From positions 1 to 46,041 of the forward strand of contig NZ_FMVQ01000018.1 in the NCBI RefSeq assembly GCF_900102495.1: a stretch of 46,041 bases of DNA. Direction: 5' to 3'. This document shows, piece after piece, positions 1-9,549 of this stretch (positions within the stretch are counted from its first letter, which is position 1; each line of letters opens with the position of its first letter). The translations under genes and the position numbers were made by a program. Below the pieces are notes generated by a model, which saw only the letters and a list, made by a program, of their open reading frames with translations, searched no databases and was not told the origin of the DNA. The DNA is from Nitrosospira sp. Nl5 (GTDB lineage Bacteria; Pseudomonadota; Gammaproteobacteria; Burkholderiales; Nitrosomonadaceae).

Positions 1-189
1 GTCTCGTTTGCTCCGCCATGCCTTAAATTACACATCTGTTCCTTCCTCTCCAGTAGCGGCTCCCATCGTGGCCGCTCAACCACGAGGCTTCTCGGGGCGT
101 TATTTCCCGTGAGCAAAATGCACAGTGTATTTTCAAACCGGATTGATCAGCATGACTGCCGAGGTGGTAGCGGTGAAAGGATGAGGGTT
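1..189. other. left-edge intergenic stretch
   Basis: I see no credible gene here. Open frames crossing it are short, overlap the end of the neighbouring phosphatase gene and resemble nothing I know. It is the downstream region of the minus-strand phosphatase gene. Confidence 0.5.
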
Positions 190-972
190 TTAGCGATGCG
201 CACGTACCCAATCCCGCCATTGTATAAACAGGTCCGGATCAAGCGCGGCAATGGCTGGGCGTTGCCAGAGCGGTTGGGCCCAGAAATCATCCTGCTCGAA
301 ACCGCACATCTTTCCCCCCGCCTCTTCCAGAACGAGACAGCCGGCAGCATAATCCCATAGTTTCTGCCCGCCGTGCAGATAGAGATCAAACCGGCCGGCG
401 GCCGTATAGCACCACTCCAGCGAACAGGCACCGTAATTGCGCTGGTAGGAGAAGGGTCGCGCGGAGCAGATTCCCTCCGCGAGCCTGGGGGTAAGACGCT
501 TCAAATCAACGTTAGCCATCGCGCTGCGCAACGTGGGCACATGCTCCTTGATCGGCAACTTTTCGCCATTAAGGTATGCACCTTTACCCTGTTCGGCATA
601 GAACATTTCATCCGCCACTGGATTATAAACTACACCAAGCACACTTCTGCCCTGGCGCATCAGTGCCACCGAAACCGCAAAATACGGCAAGCCGTTGACG
701 AAATTGGAGGTGCCATCGATTGGGTCCATGCACCACAATCCGGCGTCGCCAGCGCGCCATTGATCGATCTGCTCCTGTTCCGGCATTTCCTCTCCTACTA
801 CCGCGCCGGGATAGATTTTGCGTAATTCCCGCGACAGTGCTTCCTGCGTGACGAGATCGGCTTCGGTAATCACGCTGCCATCAACCTTGCGCTGCCGTGC
901 TACTCGCAGATAGCGGGGCATGACCTCCTGTTGCGCAACTGCCTTGACCGCAGCAATGACTGCATTAAGCAC
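190..972 (-). CDS. inositol monophosphatase family phosphatase
   Basis: A 260-residue Mg2+-dependent phosphatase of the inositol-monophosphatase/CysQ/HisN superfamily, which hydrolyses small phosphate esters in the cytosol. The metal-binding signatures are visible: GEE at residues 60-62, DPIDGT at 83-88 and WDYAAG from residue 206, followed by the EEAGG segment. Length is normal for the family. The start codon lies 3 nt after the stop of the thioredoxin-like gene, so the two are probably co-transcribed. Candidate substrates are myo-inositol phosphate, histidinol phosphate or 3'-phosphoadenosine phosphate. The sequence alone does not decide between them, so I give no symbol. The family assignment is secure; the substrate is not. 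Confidence 0.9.
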   Translation of the reverse strand: MLNAVIAAVKAVAQQEVMPRYLRVARQRKVDGSVITEADLVTQEALSRELRKIYPGAVVGEEMPEQEQIDQWRAGDAGLWCMDPIDGTSNFVNGLPYFAVSVALMRQGRSVLGVVYNPVADEMFYAEQGKGAYLNGEKLPIKEHVPTLRSAMANVDLKRLTPRLAEGICSARPFSYQRNYGACSLEWCYTAAGRFDLYLHGGQKLWDYAAGCLVLEEAGGKMCGFEQDDFWAQPLWQRPAIAALDPDLFIQWRDWVRAHR

Positions 973-975
973 GTA

Positions 976-1533
976 TTATTCCGTCCGCCATTTGATCGAA
1001 CAGCCAATGCTGGGAATTTGCTTATCAGGGCCACGACCGGTTTCTGCTACCTGAAGCATACCTTCGAATAGGTCGCGGTACGCGCCAGGAGGCGCAGCGT
1101 CCTTGCGTGAAGCATCCAGCCGGCCACGGTACTGCAACTCGAGCTTGTCATTAAAGCCGAAGAAATCCGGCGTGCATACCGCACCATATGCCTTCGCGAC
1201 TTCCTGGGTTTCGTCCCATACATAGGGGAAGGAAAAATCGTATTCCTTTGCTACTTGTTCCATGTTGGCGAACGAATCTTCGGGATAATCGGCTGGATCA
1301 TTTGACATGATGGCAATGGCGCCGATACCGTGCTGACGCAACTCCGTCACATCGCGGACGATACGATCCCGTATCGCTTTTACATAAGGACAGTGATTGC
1401 AGATGAACATCACGAGTAGCCCGTTTTTGCCCCTTACTGATGCAAGGCTGTAACGCTTTCCGTCCACTCCCGGCAGATCGAAATCCACCCCCTTCCAGCC
1501 GAAATCACAAACAGGTGTTTCCAGGCTTGCCAT
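976..1533 (-). CDS. thioredoxin-like (redoxin/AhpC-TSA fold) protein
   Basis: A 185-residue cytoplasmic thioredoxin-fold protein with no signal peptide. The redox motif CNHC occupies residues 45-48 and is followed by PYVKAIRDR, a variant typical of a stand-alone subfamily usually annotated as thioredoxin family protein. The segment around residues 75-120 (SNDPADYPEDS, then VWDETQEVAKAYGA) matches peroxiredoxin/TlpA-like folds, and a further Cys lies near the C terminus (PSIGCSIKW). It is the first gene of a two-gene unit with the phosphatase and is divergent from rsmE across 100 bases that must hold both promoters. It is probably a disulfide reductase or peroxide-handling protein. The partner is unknown. 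Confidence 0.85.
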   Translation of the reverse strand: MASLETPVCDFGWKGVDFDLPGVDGKRYSLASVRGKNGLLVMFICNHCPYVKAIRDRIVRDVTELRQHGIGAIAIMSNDPADYPEDSFANMEQVAKEYDFSFPYVWDETQEVAKAYGAVCTPDFFGFNDKLELQYRGRLDASRKDAAPPGAYRDLFEGMLQVAETGRGPDKQIPSIGCSIKWRTE

Positions 1534-1633
1534 GCTTTCCCTCCTGAATGAATGACAAAGTACTTTTTGGGCGTCACCGCAATCGCCATTATATTATCAT
1601 GGAGCCAATAATTAATTCCGCTCACTGGAAACA

Positions 1634-2401
1634 ATGGCGCTTCCCCGCTTTTACTGTCCCGAAAAAATGACCGTTGGCCAGGTTATCGAATTACCCGCCA
1701 ACGTCGCACACCACGCTCTTCGCGCGTTGAGGCTTGAACAAGACGACGAGCTGATTTTGTTCAATGGTGATGGGGGCGAGTTTCGGGCGGCTATTGTACG
1801 TATTGGCAAGCACGGTGCAGCGGTAATGATTGAAAGGTACCTGGACATCGAACGCGAGTCTCCACTGGTCATTACACTGGCCCAGGCAATATGCACCAAC
1901 GAGAAAATGGACTGGATTGTACAAAAGGGGGTGGAAATGGGGATTAGCCGAATCCAGCCCCTTGTCACAAAACTCAGCATGGTGAGACTCTCGGCCGAGC
2001 GAGCGGAAAGACGCATGAAACACTGGCAGCAAATTGTGATTTCTGCCTGCGAGCAGTGCGGAAGAAATCGCATTCCCCGAATACTGCCATTGATTTCATT
2101 GCCCGGGTGGCTCGGCCCGCAAATTGGCACGTGTCAGGATCTGAATAATAGTATTCCACGTAATCCGTGTTTTATACTGTCGCCTACCGCAAAGAAGGGC
2201 TTGCGCGATTTTCCCGGATCCCCCCCTGTTACTGCCCTGACTTTGCTGGTTGGGCCGGAAGGCGGCTTTACGCCGGAGGAAGAGGCCGCCGCCGCAGTGG
2301 CTGGATTTATTCCGCTGTGCCTGGGAAAACGCATCCTCCGCACGGAAAGTGCGGCGTTGGCGGCGGCTTCGGCGATGCAGGCGCTATGGGGAGATTATTG
2401 A
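1634..2401 (+). CDS. rsmE: 16S rRNA m3U1498 methyltransferase RsmE
   Basis: RsmE transfers a methyl group from S-adenosylmethionine to N3 of U1498 in 16S rRNA of the assembled 30S subunit. The 255-residue protein has an N-terminal PUA-like domain (about 1-75) and a C-terminal SPOUT domain. Visible family motifs are KMDWIVQKGVEMG (about 97-109), SACEQCGR (about 136), LLVGPEGGFTPEE (about 207) and LGKRILRTESAA (about 232), the last forming the trefoil-knot cofactor site. A slightly long linker near residues 165-195 is the only oddity. The ATG start fits the family N terminus. It is transcribed away from the thioredoxin-like gene. Confidence 0.95.
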   Translation: MALPRFYCPEKMTVGQVIELPANVAHHALRALRLEQDDELILFNGDGGEFRAAIVRIGKHGAAVMIERYLDIERESPLVITLAQAICTNEKMDWIVQKGVEMGISRIQPLVTKLSMVRLSAERAERRMKHWQQIVISACEQCGRNRIPRILPLISLPGWLGPQIGTCQDLNNSIPRNPCFILSPTAKKGLRDFPGSPPVTALTLLVGPEGGFTPEEEAAAAVAGFIPLCLGKRILRTESAALAAASAMQALWGDY

Positions 2402-2559
2402 TTCAGTGAGGATTGCGTCGCAATCCCGGCTCAACAGTCTTTTTCGCGGCAATCTTAAAGTCCGGCACGCCGCTGGTTTTGCGATTTGGATTTTGGGCTG
2501 TAAACTTACGAATTCTGTTTGCGTGTTTTTTCCACTTCGCATAGTCCGGGCATAAATCG

Positions 2560-3936
2560 ATGAACGATGCGATCTTCAATGTGTCAACCGAAAGCATGAG
2601 GCTCAACACGGACTTCGTGGCTTGGTTCCGTTCAGTGGCGCCTTATATCAATGCCTTCCGCAGCAAAGTCTTTGTCGTCGCTTTCGGTGGCGAGGTGGTG
2701 GCTGACGGAAAGTTTGTCGAGCTTGTTCATGACCTCAACTTGCTGGCAAGCCTGGGTGTCCGGCTGGTCTTGGTGCACGGTGCACGTCCGCAGATTGAAG
2801 CCCGACTGAAAGAGTCCCAGCTGCAAACCACGTACGTGAGAGGAATGCGTGTTACCGATGCCGCTACCCTGCAATGCGTGAAGGAATCGATAGGGCGGGT
2901 GCGTGTTGAAATCGAGGCATTGCTGTCGATGGGACTGCCAAATTCACCCATGGCCAATGCCGCCATTCGCGTTGCCAGTGGAAACTTCGTCACCGCTCGT
3001 CCAGTGGGCGTGATAGAAGGTATCGATCTGATGCACACCGGTGAAGTGCGCAAAGTGGATACAGCAGCTGTCCGCTTCCGCCTGGAACAAGGCGAGGTCG
3101 CGCTACTCTCACCGCTAGGCTATTCACCCACCGGCGAGATCTTTAATCTGACCCTGGAAAACGTTGCGGCTGAAGCTGCAATTGCGCTCAAAGCGGAGAA
3201 ACTTATTTTTTTGATGGATACTGACGGCATAGAGGAAGAGTGCGGTGGTAGTTCCGGGGCATTGCTATTGCGCGAACTGACGGTGGCCGAAGGCAAGGTA
3301 CTGCTTACGAAACTTGCAAATAAGGCTGCCCGGCTCTCCGACGACGCCCAATTATATTTGCCCTTTGCTGTAAAGGCCTGCGAAGGGGGAGTGTCACGCG
3401 TTCACCTCATCAACCGCCATGCAAATGGCGCGGTGTTGCAGGAATTGTTCACGCACAGTGGTATTGGAACCATGATATCGGAAGGACCATTGCAAAACTT
3501 GCGGGATGCGAGGATAGAAGATGTCGGCGCTATCCTGCAGTTGATTGAGCCGCTAGAAATCGATGGGACGTTAGTGCGTCGTAATCGCGAATTGCTGGAG
3601 ATGGAGATCAACCGTTTCGTCGTGGTCGAGCATGACGGCATGATAATTGGTTGTGCCGCACTCTATCCTTTCCCCCATGATAAGGCAGGCGAACTCGCTT
3701 GTCTCACCGTGCACTCGGATTATCGTGGTACGGGATGTGGTGATACATTGCTCAAGAACGTTGAAGCCAAGGCCAGATCTCAAGGAAGCAAAAAATTATT
3801 TGTGCTTACCACTCGAACTGCCCATTGGTTTGTCGAACGTGGTTTTCTCCAAGCCGATGTGGAGGAATTACCAAAAGCCAAGCAGGGACTATACAATTAT
3901 CGGCGCCGCTCCAAGGTATTCGTAAAAAAAATATAA
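2560..3936 (+). CDS. argA: amino-acid N-acetyltransferase (N-acetylglutamate synthase)
   Basis: ArgA makes N-acetylglutamate from acetyl-CoA and glutamate, the first step of arginine biosynthesis. The 458 residues show the classical two-domain layout: an amino-acid-kinase-like domain from about residue 30 to 290 (VVAFGGEVV, then LVHGARPQIE), which normally binds the feedback inhibitor arginine, and a C-terminal GNAT domain (about 315-450) with the acetyl-CoA loop DYRGTGCGD and the segment FVLTTRTAHWFVERGF. Length matches the family. An in-frame ATG 36 bases downstream (2596) could also serve as start. A 158-base gap separates it from rsmE, so it probably has its own promoter. Confidence 0.95.
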   Translation: MNDAIFNVSTESMRLNTDFVAWFRSVAPYINAFRSKVFVVAFGGEVVADGKFVELVHDLNLLASLGVRLVLVHGARPQIEARLKESQLQTTYVRGMRVTDAATLQCVKESIGRVRVEIEALLSMGLPNSPMANAAIRVASGNFVTARPVGVIEGIDLMHTGEVRKVDTAAVRFRLEQGEVALLSPLGYSPTGEIFNLTLENVAAEAAIALKAEKLIFLMDTDGIEEECGGSSGALLLRELTVAEGKVLLTKLANKAARLSDDAQLYLPFAVKACEGGVSRVHLINRHANGAVLQELFTHSGIGTMISEGPLQNLRDARIEDVGAILQLIEPLEIDGTLVRRNRELLEMEINRFVVVEHDGMIIGCAALYPFPHDKAGELACLTVHSDYRGTGCGDTLLKNVEAKARSQGSKKLFVLTTRTAHWFVERGFLQADVEELPKAKQGLYNYRRRSKVFVKKI

Positions 3937-4006
3937 CGTGGTTGCCCCCTCGTCCAACCGCGGATTTAGGATAATGAGGTCACAATTTCGTATTGGAGCC
4001 GATTAA

Positions 4007-4279
4007 ATGGCAAGACTCGTTAAATGTATCAAACTCGGGCGTGAGATGGAAGGGTTGGATTTTCAGCCTTATCCAGGGGAGTTAGGGAAGCGGATCTTTG
4101 ATAATGTGTCGAAAGAGGCGTGGGCCGGGTGGATAAGACACCAGACCATGCTGGTCAATGAGTATCGTCTTAATCTGGCGGATATCAAGGCACGCAAGTA
4201 TCTGGCCGAACAACTTGAAGCGTATTTTTTTGGAGCAGGAGCGGAGCAGCCTGTCGGTTACGTGCCGCCGGCGAAATAA
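4007..4279 (+). CDS. YggX-family oxidative damage protection / Fe(II) trafficking protein
   Basis: A small 90-residue cytosolic protein of the YggX family, linked in enterobacteria to protection of iron-sulfur clusters and Fe(II) trafficking. The hallmark N terminus ([15 protein letters not shown], with the conserved Cys at residue 7) and the core [13 protein letters not shown] and [15 protein letters not shown] are all present. Length is typical. It sits 70 bases after argA on the same strand and about 90 bases before ppk1, so it may be read with argA. In many betaproteobacteria this gene accompanies argA, which supports the call. Confidence 0.93.
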   Translation: MARLVKCIKLGREMEGLDFQPYPGELGKRIFDNVSKEAWAGWIRHQTMLVNEYRLNLADIKARKYLAEQLEAYFFGAGAEQPVGYVPPAK

Positions 4280-4368
4280 ATGGTACGAAAAATGGGAGCG
4301 TCTTTCACGTGATCCACAAAAAACACAATTGTAGTAACCAGACAGATAGAGCATAAACCTGCTTTTCC

Positions 4369-6456
4369 ATGACAAATCTCTCAACCGGCAGTCAGTTCCT
4401 CAACCGTGAACTTGGCCAGATCGAGTTCAATCGACGAGTCCTTGCGCAGGCTGAAAATAAAGACAATCCCCTTCTGGAGCGACTGAAATTTCTTTGTATC
4501 GTCAGTAGTAATCTCGACGAGTTTTTCGAGGTTCGTGTTGCCGGGCTGAAGGAACAAATCAAACTGGATACGCCTGGTTTTGGTCCGGACGGCATGATGC
4601 CGCATCAGGTATTCAGGCTAGTCTCCGATCAGGTTCATAAGCTGGTAGCGCGCCAGTATCAGCTATTGAATCAGGATGTCCTGCCCGGACTTGCAAACGA
4701 GGGTATCCGCTTTCTGCGCCGTAACGCCTGGAGCGATATTCAGCGCGAGTGGATCAAAGCTTTTTTTTTCCGAGAATTGATGCCGGTACTGACCCCGATA
4801 GGTCTCGATATCTCACACCCTTTTCCACGCGTGCTTAATAAAAGCTTGAATTTTGCGGTTGAACTGGAAGGCAAGGATGCTTTTGGGCGCAGCTCCGGAA
4901 CGGCTATCGTGCAGGCGCCGCGTGTGCTGCCGCGCGTGATTCTGCTGCCAAGTGAAGTCAGCAACGGCGGGTATAGCTTTGTGTTTTTGTCATCCATTCT
5001 GCACGCCCATGTGGCCGAATTGTTCTCCGGGATGAATGTGCGGGGATGCTACCAATTCCGCGCCACCCGCAACAGCGACTTGTTCGTGGACGAGGAAGAA
5101 GTCAAAAACCTGCGCATTGCACTGCAAGGTGAACTGCCGCAGCGGCATTTTGGCAACGCGGTACGGTTGGAGGTGGCGGATAATTGTCCACAACATATGT
5201 CGGGTTTTTTGCTGGAGCAACTCGGCCTTTCCCGTGATGATTTTTATCAAGTGGAAGGACCGGTTAATCTGGTGCGGCTGATGCGGGTACCGGATCGTAT
5301 CGAACGTCCCAATCTGAAATATCCGCCATTTATCCCCGGCCTGCCGCTAACGTTGCAAAAGAAGAAAGCGGTCGATATTTTTCAGATGATCCGCAAGAAC
5401 GATATCCTTTTGCATCATCCTTATCAATCTTTCCAGCCGGTGATTCAGTTTATTCAACAGGCAGCGGCTGATCCCGACGTCGTGGCGATTAAACAGACTG
5501 TATACCGCACCGGAACAGATTCATTAGTCATGGCGGCACTTATCGCCGCGGCGGGCAGTGGCAAGGAAGTTACGGTAGTGGTGGAATTGCTGGCGCGTTT
5601 TGATGAGGAAGCCAATATCAGCTGGGCCAGTCGTTTGGAGGAAGTCGGCGCACATGTCGTATATGGGGTGGTGGGCCACAAAACGCATGCGAAGATGGCG
5701 ATGGTGATACGGCGAGAGGAAGGCAAATTGCGGCGTTATGTGCATGTGGGGACCGGCAATTATCACGCCAGTACTGCAAGGCTCTATACCGATTTCGGTT
5801 TATTTACCTGCAATGCCGAGTTCTGCGCAGATGTGAACGAAGTATTCATGCAGCTGACCGGTTTGGGCAAGGCCGGAAAATTAAAACATCTTTGGCAATC
5901 CCCGTTCAGTTTCCATAGTCAGATGCTGCTAGCTATCGATAACGAGATACAGAACGCCAAAGCGGGGAAGTCTACCCGCATTATCGCCAAAATGAATGCG
6001 TTGCTTGAGCCGGAAATCATTAAGGCGCTTTATGCGGCTTCGGGGGCCGGGGTTAAAATTGATCTTATCGTTCGCGGCGTATGCGCCTTGCGTCCCGGCA
6101 TTCCCGGATTATCGGAAAACATCCGGGTACGTTCGATAATTGGACGTTTCCTGGAACATAGCCGGATTTTCTATTTTCGTGGCGGCGGTAGCCATGTCAT
6201 ATATCTTTCCAGTGCTGACTGGATGGACCGCAATTTCTTTCGCCGTATTGAAATATGCTTTCCCGTTCTGGAGGCGAGATTGAAAAAGCGGGTGCTCACC
6301 GAAGGGCTAAACGTTTACCTCAAAGACAACATGCAGGCATGGGAAATGGACGGCGACGGCAATTATCGTCTCAGATCTGCCCGCGGAGGCAAAAAATTCC
6401 GCGCCCAGGAGGCGCTGCTTACGGAATTGGCAGCGGCGAAACAGACTGAGACGTAG
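4369..6456 (+). CDS. ppk1: polyphosphate kinase 1
   Basis: PPK1 reversibly polymerises the terminal phosphate of ATP into inorganic polyphosphate. At 695 residues it is full length. The N-terminal and head domains are recognisable (FLNRELGQIEFNRRVL, then SNLDEFFEVRVAGL). The two phospholipase-D-like catalytic domains carry the expected histidines: H459 in HVGTGNYH, the autophosphorylated residue by homology, and H597 in FLEHSRIFYF. SSADWMDRNFFRRIE near the C terminus is another family signature. It is the last plus-strand gene before a strong bidirectional terminator, and may share transcription with yggX. Confidence 0.97.
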   Translation: MTNLSTGSQFLNRELGQIEFNRRVLAQAENKDNPLLERLKFLCIVSSNLDEFFEVRVAGLKEQIKLDTPGFGPDGMMPHQVFRLVSDQVHKLVARQYQLLNQDVLPGLANEGIRFLRRNAWSDIQREWIKAFFFRELMPVLTPIGLDISHPFPRVLNKSLNFAVELEGKDAFGRSSGTAIVQAPRVLPRVILLPSEVSNGGYSFVFLSSILHAHVAELFSGMNVRGCYQFRATRNSDLFVDEEEVKNLRIALQGELPQRHFGNAVRLEVADNCPQHMSGFLLEQLGLSRDDFYQVEGPVNLVRLMRVPDRIERPNLKYPPFIPGLPLTLQKKKAVDIFQMIRKNDILLHHPYQSFQPVIQFIQQAAADPDVVAIKQTVYRTGTDSLVMAALIAAAGSGKEVTVVVELLARFDEEANISWASRLEEVGAHVVYGVVGHKTHAKMAMVIRREEGKLRRYVHVGTGNYHASTARLYTDFGLFTCNAEFCADVNEVFMQLTGLGKAGKLKHLWQSPFSFHSQMLLAIDNEIQNAKAGKSTRIIAKMNALLEPEIIKALYAASGAGVKIDLIVRGVCALRPGIPGLSENIRVRSIIGRFLEHSRIFYFRGGGSHVIYLSSADWMDRNFFRRIEICFPVLEARLKKRVLTEGLNVYLKDNMQAWEMDGDGNYRLRSARGGKKFRAQEALLTELAAAKQTET

Positions 6457-6736
6457 GGGTGCGGCAAGCAAGAAGATTAAGCCCGAATCGGTTCCGAGTA
6501 ATGCCTCTACGTATCCTCGCTAAAAAAGCAACGCTTTCCAACCGCAATTCTTTTACGGAACTCCAGCCGTATAGGACAAGTAAGCGTTAACTCTAGTCCT
6601 TTGCTTCACGATATTCCTGGTGTGATGGACTGATGAAAAAGCTGGAGCTGGATAGGGTTCTGGACGCGTGCCGATGAAAATGTCCCACCCTGGTAAAGAT
6701 AAGTTTTCTACCGGTCTTCCAACCGGCCCACATTCC

Positions 6737-6778
6737 GGCAAGCAAAAAGGCGGCCAACTAGCCGCCTTTTTGCTTGCC
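6737..6778. terminator. bidirectional Rho-independent terminator between ppk1 and fba
   Basis: A perfect inverted repeat with 18-nt arms (GGCAAGCAAAAAGGCGGC and its reverse complement) around a 6-nt loop, CAACTA. The A5 and T5 tracts lie inside the arms, so a GC-rich hairpin followed by a U-run forms on both strands. It lies between the convergent ppk1 and fba genes, where one shared terminator is expected. The rest of 6457-6850 holds nothing I can assign. A 62-codon minus-strand frame in it looks spurious. Confidence 0.9.
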
Positions 6779-6850
6779 CCAGTCCCTTGTCCTTCGTAGT
6801 CGGAGGAATGGGATAAAGTAACCTGCGCCAGTTAGGGCTTTGTTGTCTTT

Positions 6851-7915
6851 TTATTTGATAATGGCTTTCAATTCGCCTTTGGCATACTTGTTTGCCATGT
6901 TCTCCAGCATAATGGGTTTGATTTTATCGGCTTGACCGGCGCAGCCAAATGCTTCAAAGCGCGCTTTACAAATATCCTTTGCCGCAGCGGTTGCGTCCTT
7001 GAGAAATTTACGCGGGTCGAACTCACTCTTGTTTTTGGCAAGATGGCGGCGGATTGAGCCGGTCATGGCGAGACGAATATCGGTATCGATATTGATTTTG
7101 CGCACGCCATGCTTAATTCCCTCCTGGATTTCCTCAACCGGTACGCCGTAGGTCTCTTTCATTTCTCCGCCATACTCGCGGATGATGTCAAGCCAGTCCT
7201 GTGGTACGGAACTGGAGCCGTGCATTACCAGATGGGTATTAGGTATACGCTGATGGATTTCCTTGACACGTTCGATAGCGAGAATGTCGCCGGTGGGTTT
7301 GCGCGTAAATTTGTATGCGCCATGGGAGGTGCCGATGGCAATAGCCAGCGCATCCACGCCCGTTTGCTTGACAAAATCGGCGGCCTGCTCTGGATCTGTC
7401 AGCAATTGGTCATGGGACAGCTTGCCTTCGGCTCCATGGCCGTCTTCCGCCTCACCCATGCCGGACTCGAGTGAACCCAGGCAGCCCAGCTCGCCCTCGA
7501 CAGAAACACCGACCGCATGTGCCATCTCCACCACCTTGGCGGTGACCTCGACGTTATATTCATAGGACGATGGCGTCTTCGCATCCGCCTCCAGCGAGCC
7601 GTCCATCATGACACTGGAAAAACCGCTACGGATGGCATTGATGCATACCGCAGGAGAGGCGCCATGGTCCTGATGCATGACGATGGGAATATGCGGGTAA
7701 GACTCTACCGCCGCCGCAATCAGGTGGCGCAAGAAAGCTTCGCCGGCATATTTGCGTGCGCCGGCGGAGCCCTGCATGATAACCGGGCTGTTGCATTCAT
7801 CGGCCGCCTGCATGATTGCCTGAATCTGCTCCAGATTGTTGACATTGAAAGCGGGCAGTCCATAGCCGTTTTCCGCCGCATGATCCAAAAGTTGACGCAA
7901 TGATACGAGTGCCAT
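6851..7915 (-). CDS. fba: fructose-1,6-bisphosphate aldolase, class II
   Basis: This Zn2+-dependent enzyme interconverts fructose 1,6-bisphosphate with dihydroxyacetone phosphate and glyceraldehyde 3-phosphate. In Calvin-cycle organisms it also makes sedoheptulose bisphosphate. The 354-residue length and the inserts ([12 protein letters not shown], then AEDGHGAEG) indicate the longer class IIB/CbbA type. Metal and catalytic residues are visible in MHQDHGAS (H81, D83, H84), GTSHGAYK and VMHGSSSVP. It is the last gene of the tkt-gap-pgk-pyk-fba block and precedes the bidirectional terminator. The 70-base gap to pyk is compatible with co-transcription. Confidence 0.96.
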   Translation of the reverse strand: MALVSLRQLLDHAAENGYGLPAFNVNNLEQIQAIMQAADECNSPVIMQGSAGARKYAGEAFLRHLIAAAVESYPHIPIVMHQDHGASPAVCINAIRSGFSSVMMDGSLEADAKTPSSYEYNVEVTAKVVEMAHAVGVSVEGELGCLGSLESGMGEAEDGHGAEGKLSHDQLLTDPEQAADFVKQTGVDALAIAIGTSHGAYKFTRKPTGDILAIERVKEIHQRIPNTHLVMHGSSSVPQDWLDIIREYGGEMKETYGVPVEEIQEGIKHGVRKINIDTDIRLAMTGSIRRHLAKNKSEFDPRKFLKDATAAAKDICKARFEAFGCAGQADKIKPIMLENMANKYAKGELKAIIK

Positions 7916-7985
7916 TTTGAGCCTCCTCCAAGTTAGAATCTGAATATGGTGAACCGATATCGGGAAACCCGATGTCCGGGATGAC

Positions 7986-9440
7986 TTACGAGCCGGGCTT
8001 TGGTTTATCCTTTCTGTATTCCCCTACCTTGACAATTTTCATCGTATTGGTGCCGCCAGCCTTACCCACCGGTTCCCCGATGGTCATGATAATCAGGTCG
8101 CCGTTGCGCACCGCGCCACGCTTGAGCAATTCGTTTTCCGCGTGATTCAGGATGATCTCCGGATCATTCGGGCCACCACCGAATTTGACCGGATAGACAC
8201 CGCGAAACAAGGTCATTTTACGGCGTGTATCCTCCTGTGGGCTTAAAGCAAATATGGGGACATTGGAGCTTCTGCGCGACATCAGCAAGACGGTGTGGCC
8301 ACTCTGCGTGAGGGCGGCAATGGCGCGAATTTTCAGACCCCCGGCGGTAAACATGGTGGCACGGGCAACTGCTTCCTCAATGGTGTCAGGAAGGCCGCCC
8401 TGAAGCCGGCGAAGCTCGTTGCTGACGAGATATTCTTTTTCTGCCTCAAGGCAGACCCTGGCCATGGCTGCGACCGCTTCGACGGGGTACTGTCCTGTCG
8501 CGGATTCTGCCGACAGCATCACAGCATCGGTGCCATCGAGCACGGCGTTGGCCACGTCGGATACTTCCGCACGGGTTGGAATCGGACTGGTGACCATCGA
8601 TTCCATCATCTGCGTGGCGGTTATCACCAGCTTGTTGTTGGCACGGGCTGTGCGTATCATGCGCTTCTGCAGGGCCGGCACTACCGCGTCGCCTACTTCT
8701 ACCGCAAGATCACCCCGCGCTACCATGATCGCGTCGGACGCTTCCAGGATATCATCCAGTGCCAGGATAGCCTCCGACCGCTCAATTTTTGCCATCAGTA
8801 AACTTTTACCACCGGCTTCGCGCATGACATCACGTGCCCAACGCATGTCATCGCCGGAACGCGGGAAAGATACTGCAAGATAATCTGCCTTAAGCGCCGC
8901 GGCAGTTCTAATATCCTCCACGTCTTTTCCGGTCAACGCAGGAGCGCTAAGTCCTCCCCCCTTGCGGTTGATACCTTTGTTGTTGGACAGTATGCCTCCC
9001 TGCTCAACGACACAATATACTTGGCGTCCCTTGACCCCGGATACACCGAGCACGATACGGCCATCGTCCAGAATCAGCGTCGCGCCGGTTTCGACATCAT
9101 TTGGCAGTTCCTTATAATCTAGTCCTACCCGCTCCTCATTGCCGAGAGCGCATTCCGCGTCAAGTATAAATTTGTCACCGGTTTTGAGCGCAATTTTTCC
9201 TTTTTCAAATTTGCCGATCCGGATTTTCGGTCCCTGTAAATCCGCCAGTACTCCCACTGCATGACCTGCGGCGCGTGCCAGCGAACGCGTCAGATCAGCG
9301 GCTGCGATGTGCTCCTCTCTGGTGCCATGAGAAAAATTAATACGGACGACGTCCACCCCGGCGTTTATCATGCGCTCCAGTACCTTGGGATCACTTGATG
9401 CGGGGCCGAGAGTGGCGACGATTTTTGTTCTTCGAATCAT
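7986..9440 (-). CDS. pyk: pyruvate kinase
   Basis: Converts phosphoenolpyruvate and ADP to pyruvate and ATP. The 484-residue protein starts with the standard [14 protein letters not shown]. It continues with the substrate and metal segments [21 protein letters not shown] (catalytic Lys), [11 protein letters not shown] and the signature [10 protein letters not shown]. The B domain interrupts the barrel at about residues 75-170 and the C-terminal allosteric domain runs from about 350 on. Nothing essential is missing. It lies between pgk and fba on the same strand. In an autotroph the net flux would normally be towards biosynthetic pyruvate. Confidence 0.96.
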   Translation of the reverse strand: MIRRTKIVATLGPASSDPKVLERMINAGVDVVRINFSHGTREEHIAAADLTRSLARAAGHAVGVLADLQGPKIRIGKFEKGKIALKTGDKFILDAECALGNEERVGLDYKELPNDVETGATLILDDGRIVLGVSGVKGRQVYCVVEQGGILSNNKGINRKGGGLSAPALTGKDVEDIRTAAALKADYLAVSFPRSGDDMRWARDVMREAGGKSLLMAKIERSEAILALDDILEASDAIMVARGDLAVEVGDAVVPALQKRMIRTARANNKLVITATQMMESMVTSPIPTRAEVSDVANAVLDGTDAVMLSAESATGQYPVEAVAAMARVCLEAEKEYLVSNELRRLQGGLPDTIEEAVARATMFTAGGLKIRAIAALTQSGHTVLLMSRRSSNVPIFALSPQEDTRRKMTLFRGVYPVKFGGGPNDPEIILNHAENELLKRGAVRNGDLIIMTIGEPVGKAGGTNTMKIVKVGEYRKDKPKPGS

Positions 9441-9549
9441 CCTAAATCCGGCGGTTGGAACATGGTATTAAGTTAAAAAACGAGCGGCCAATCCCGGACT
9501 TGAGATCTTCTAGACAGGCGTGCATTGCATCCGTTAACCGTGCTGAAAT

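Noticed and set aside
8295-8801. 168-codon plus-strand frame inside pyk
   Set aside because: Wholly antisense to pyruvate kinase, with no recognisable domain.
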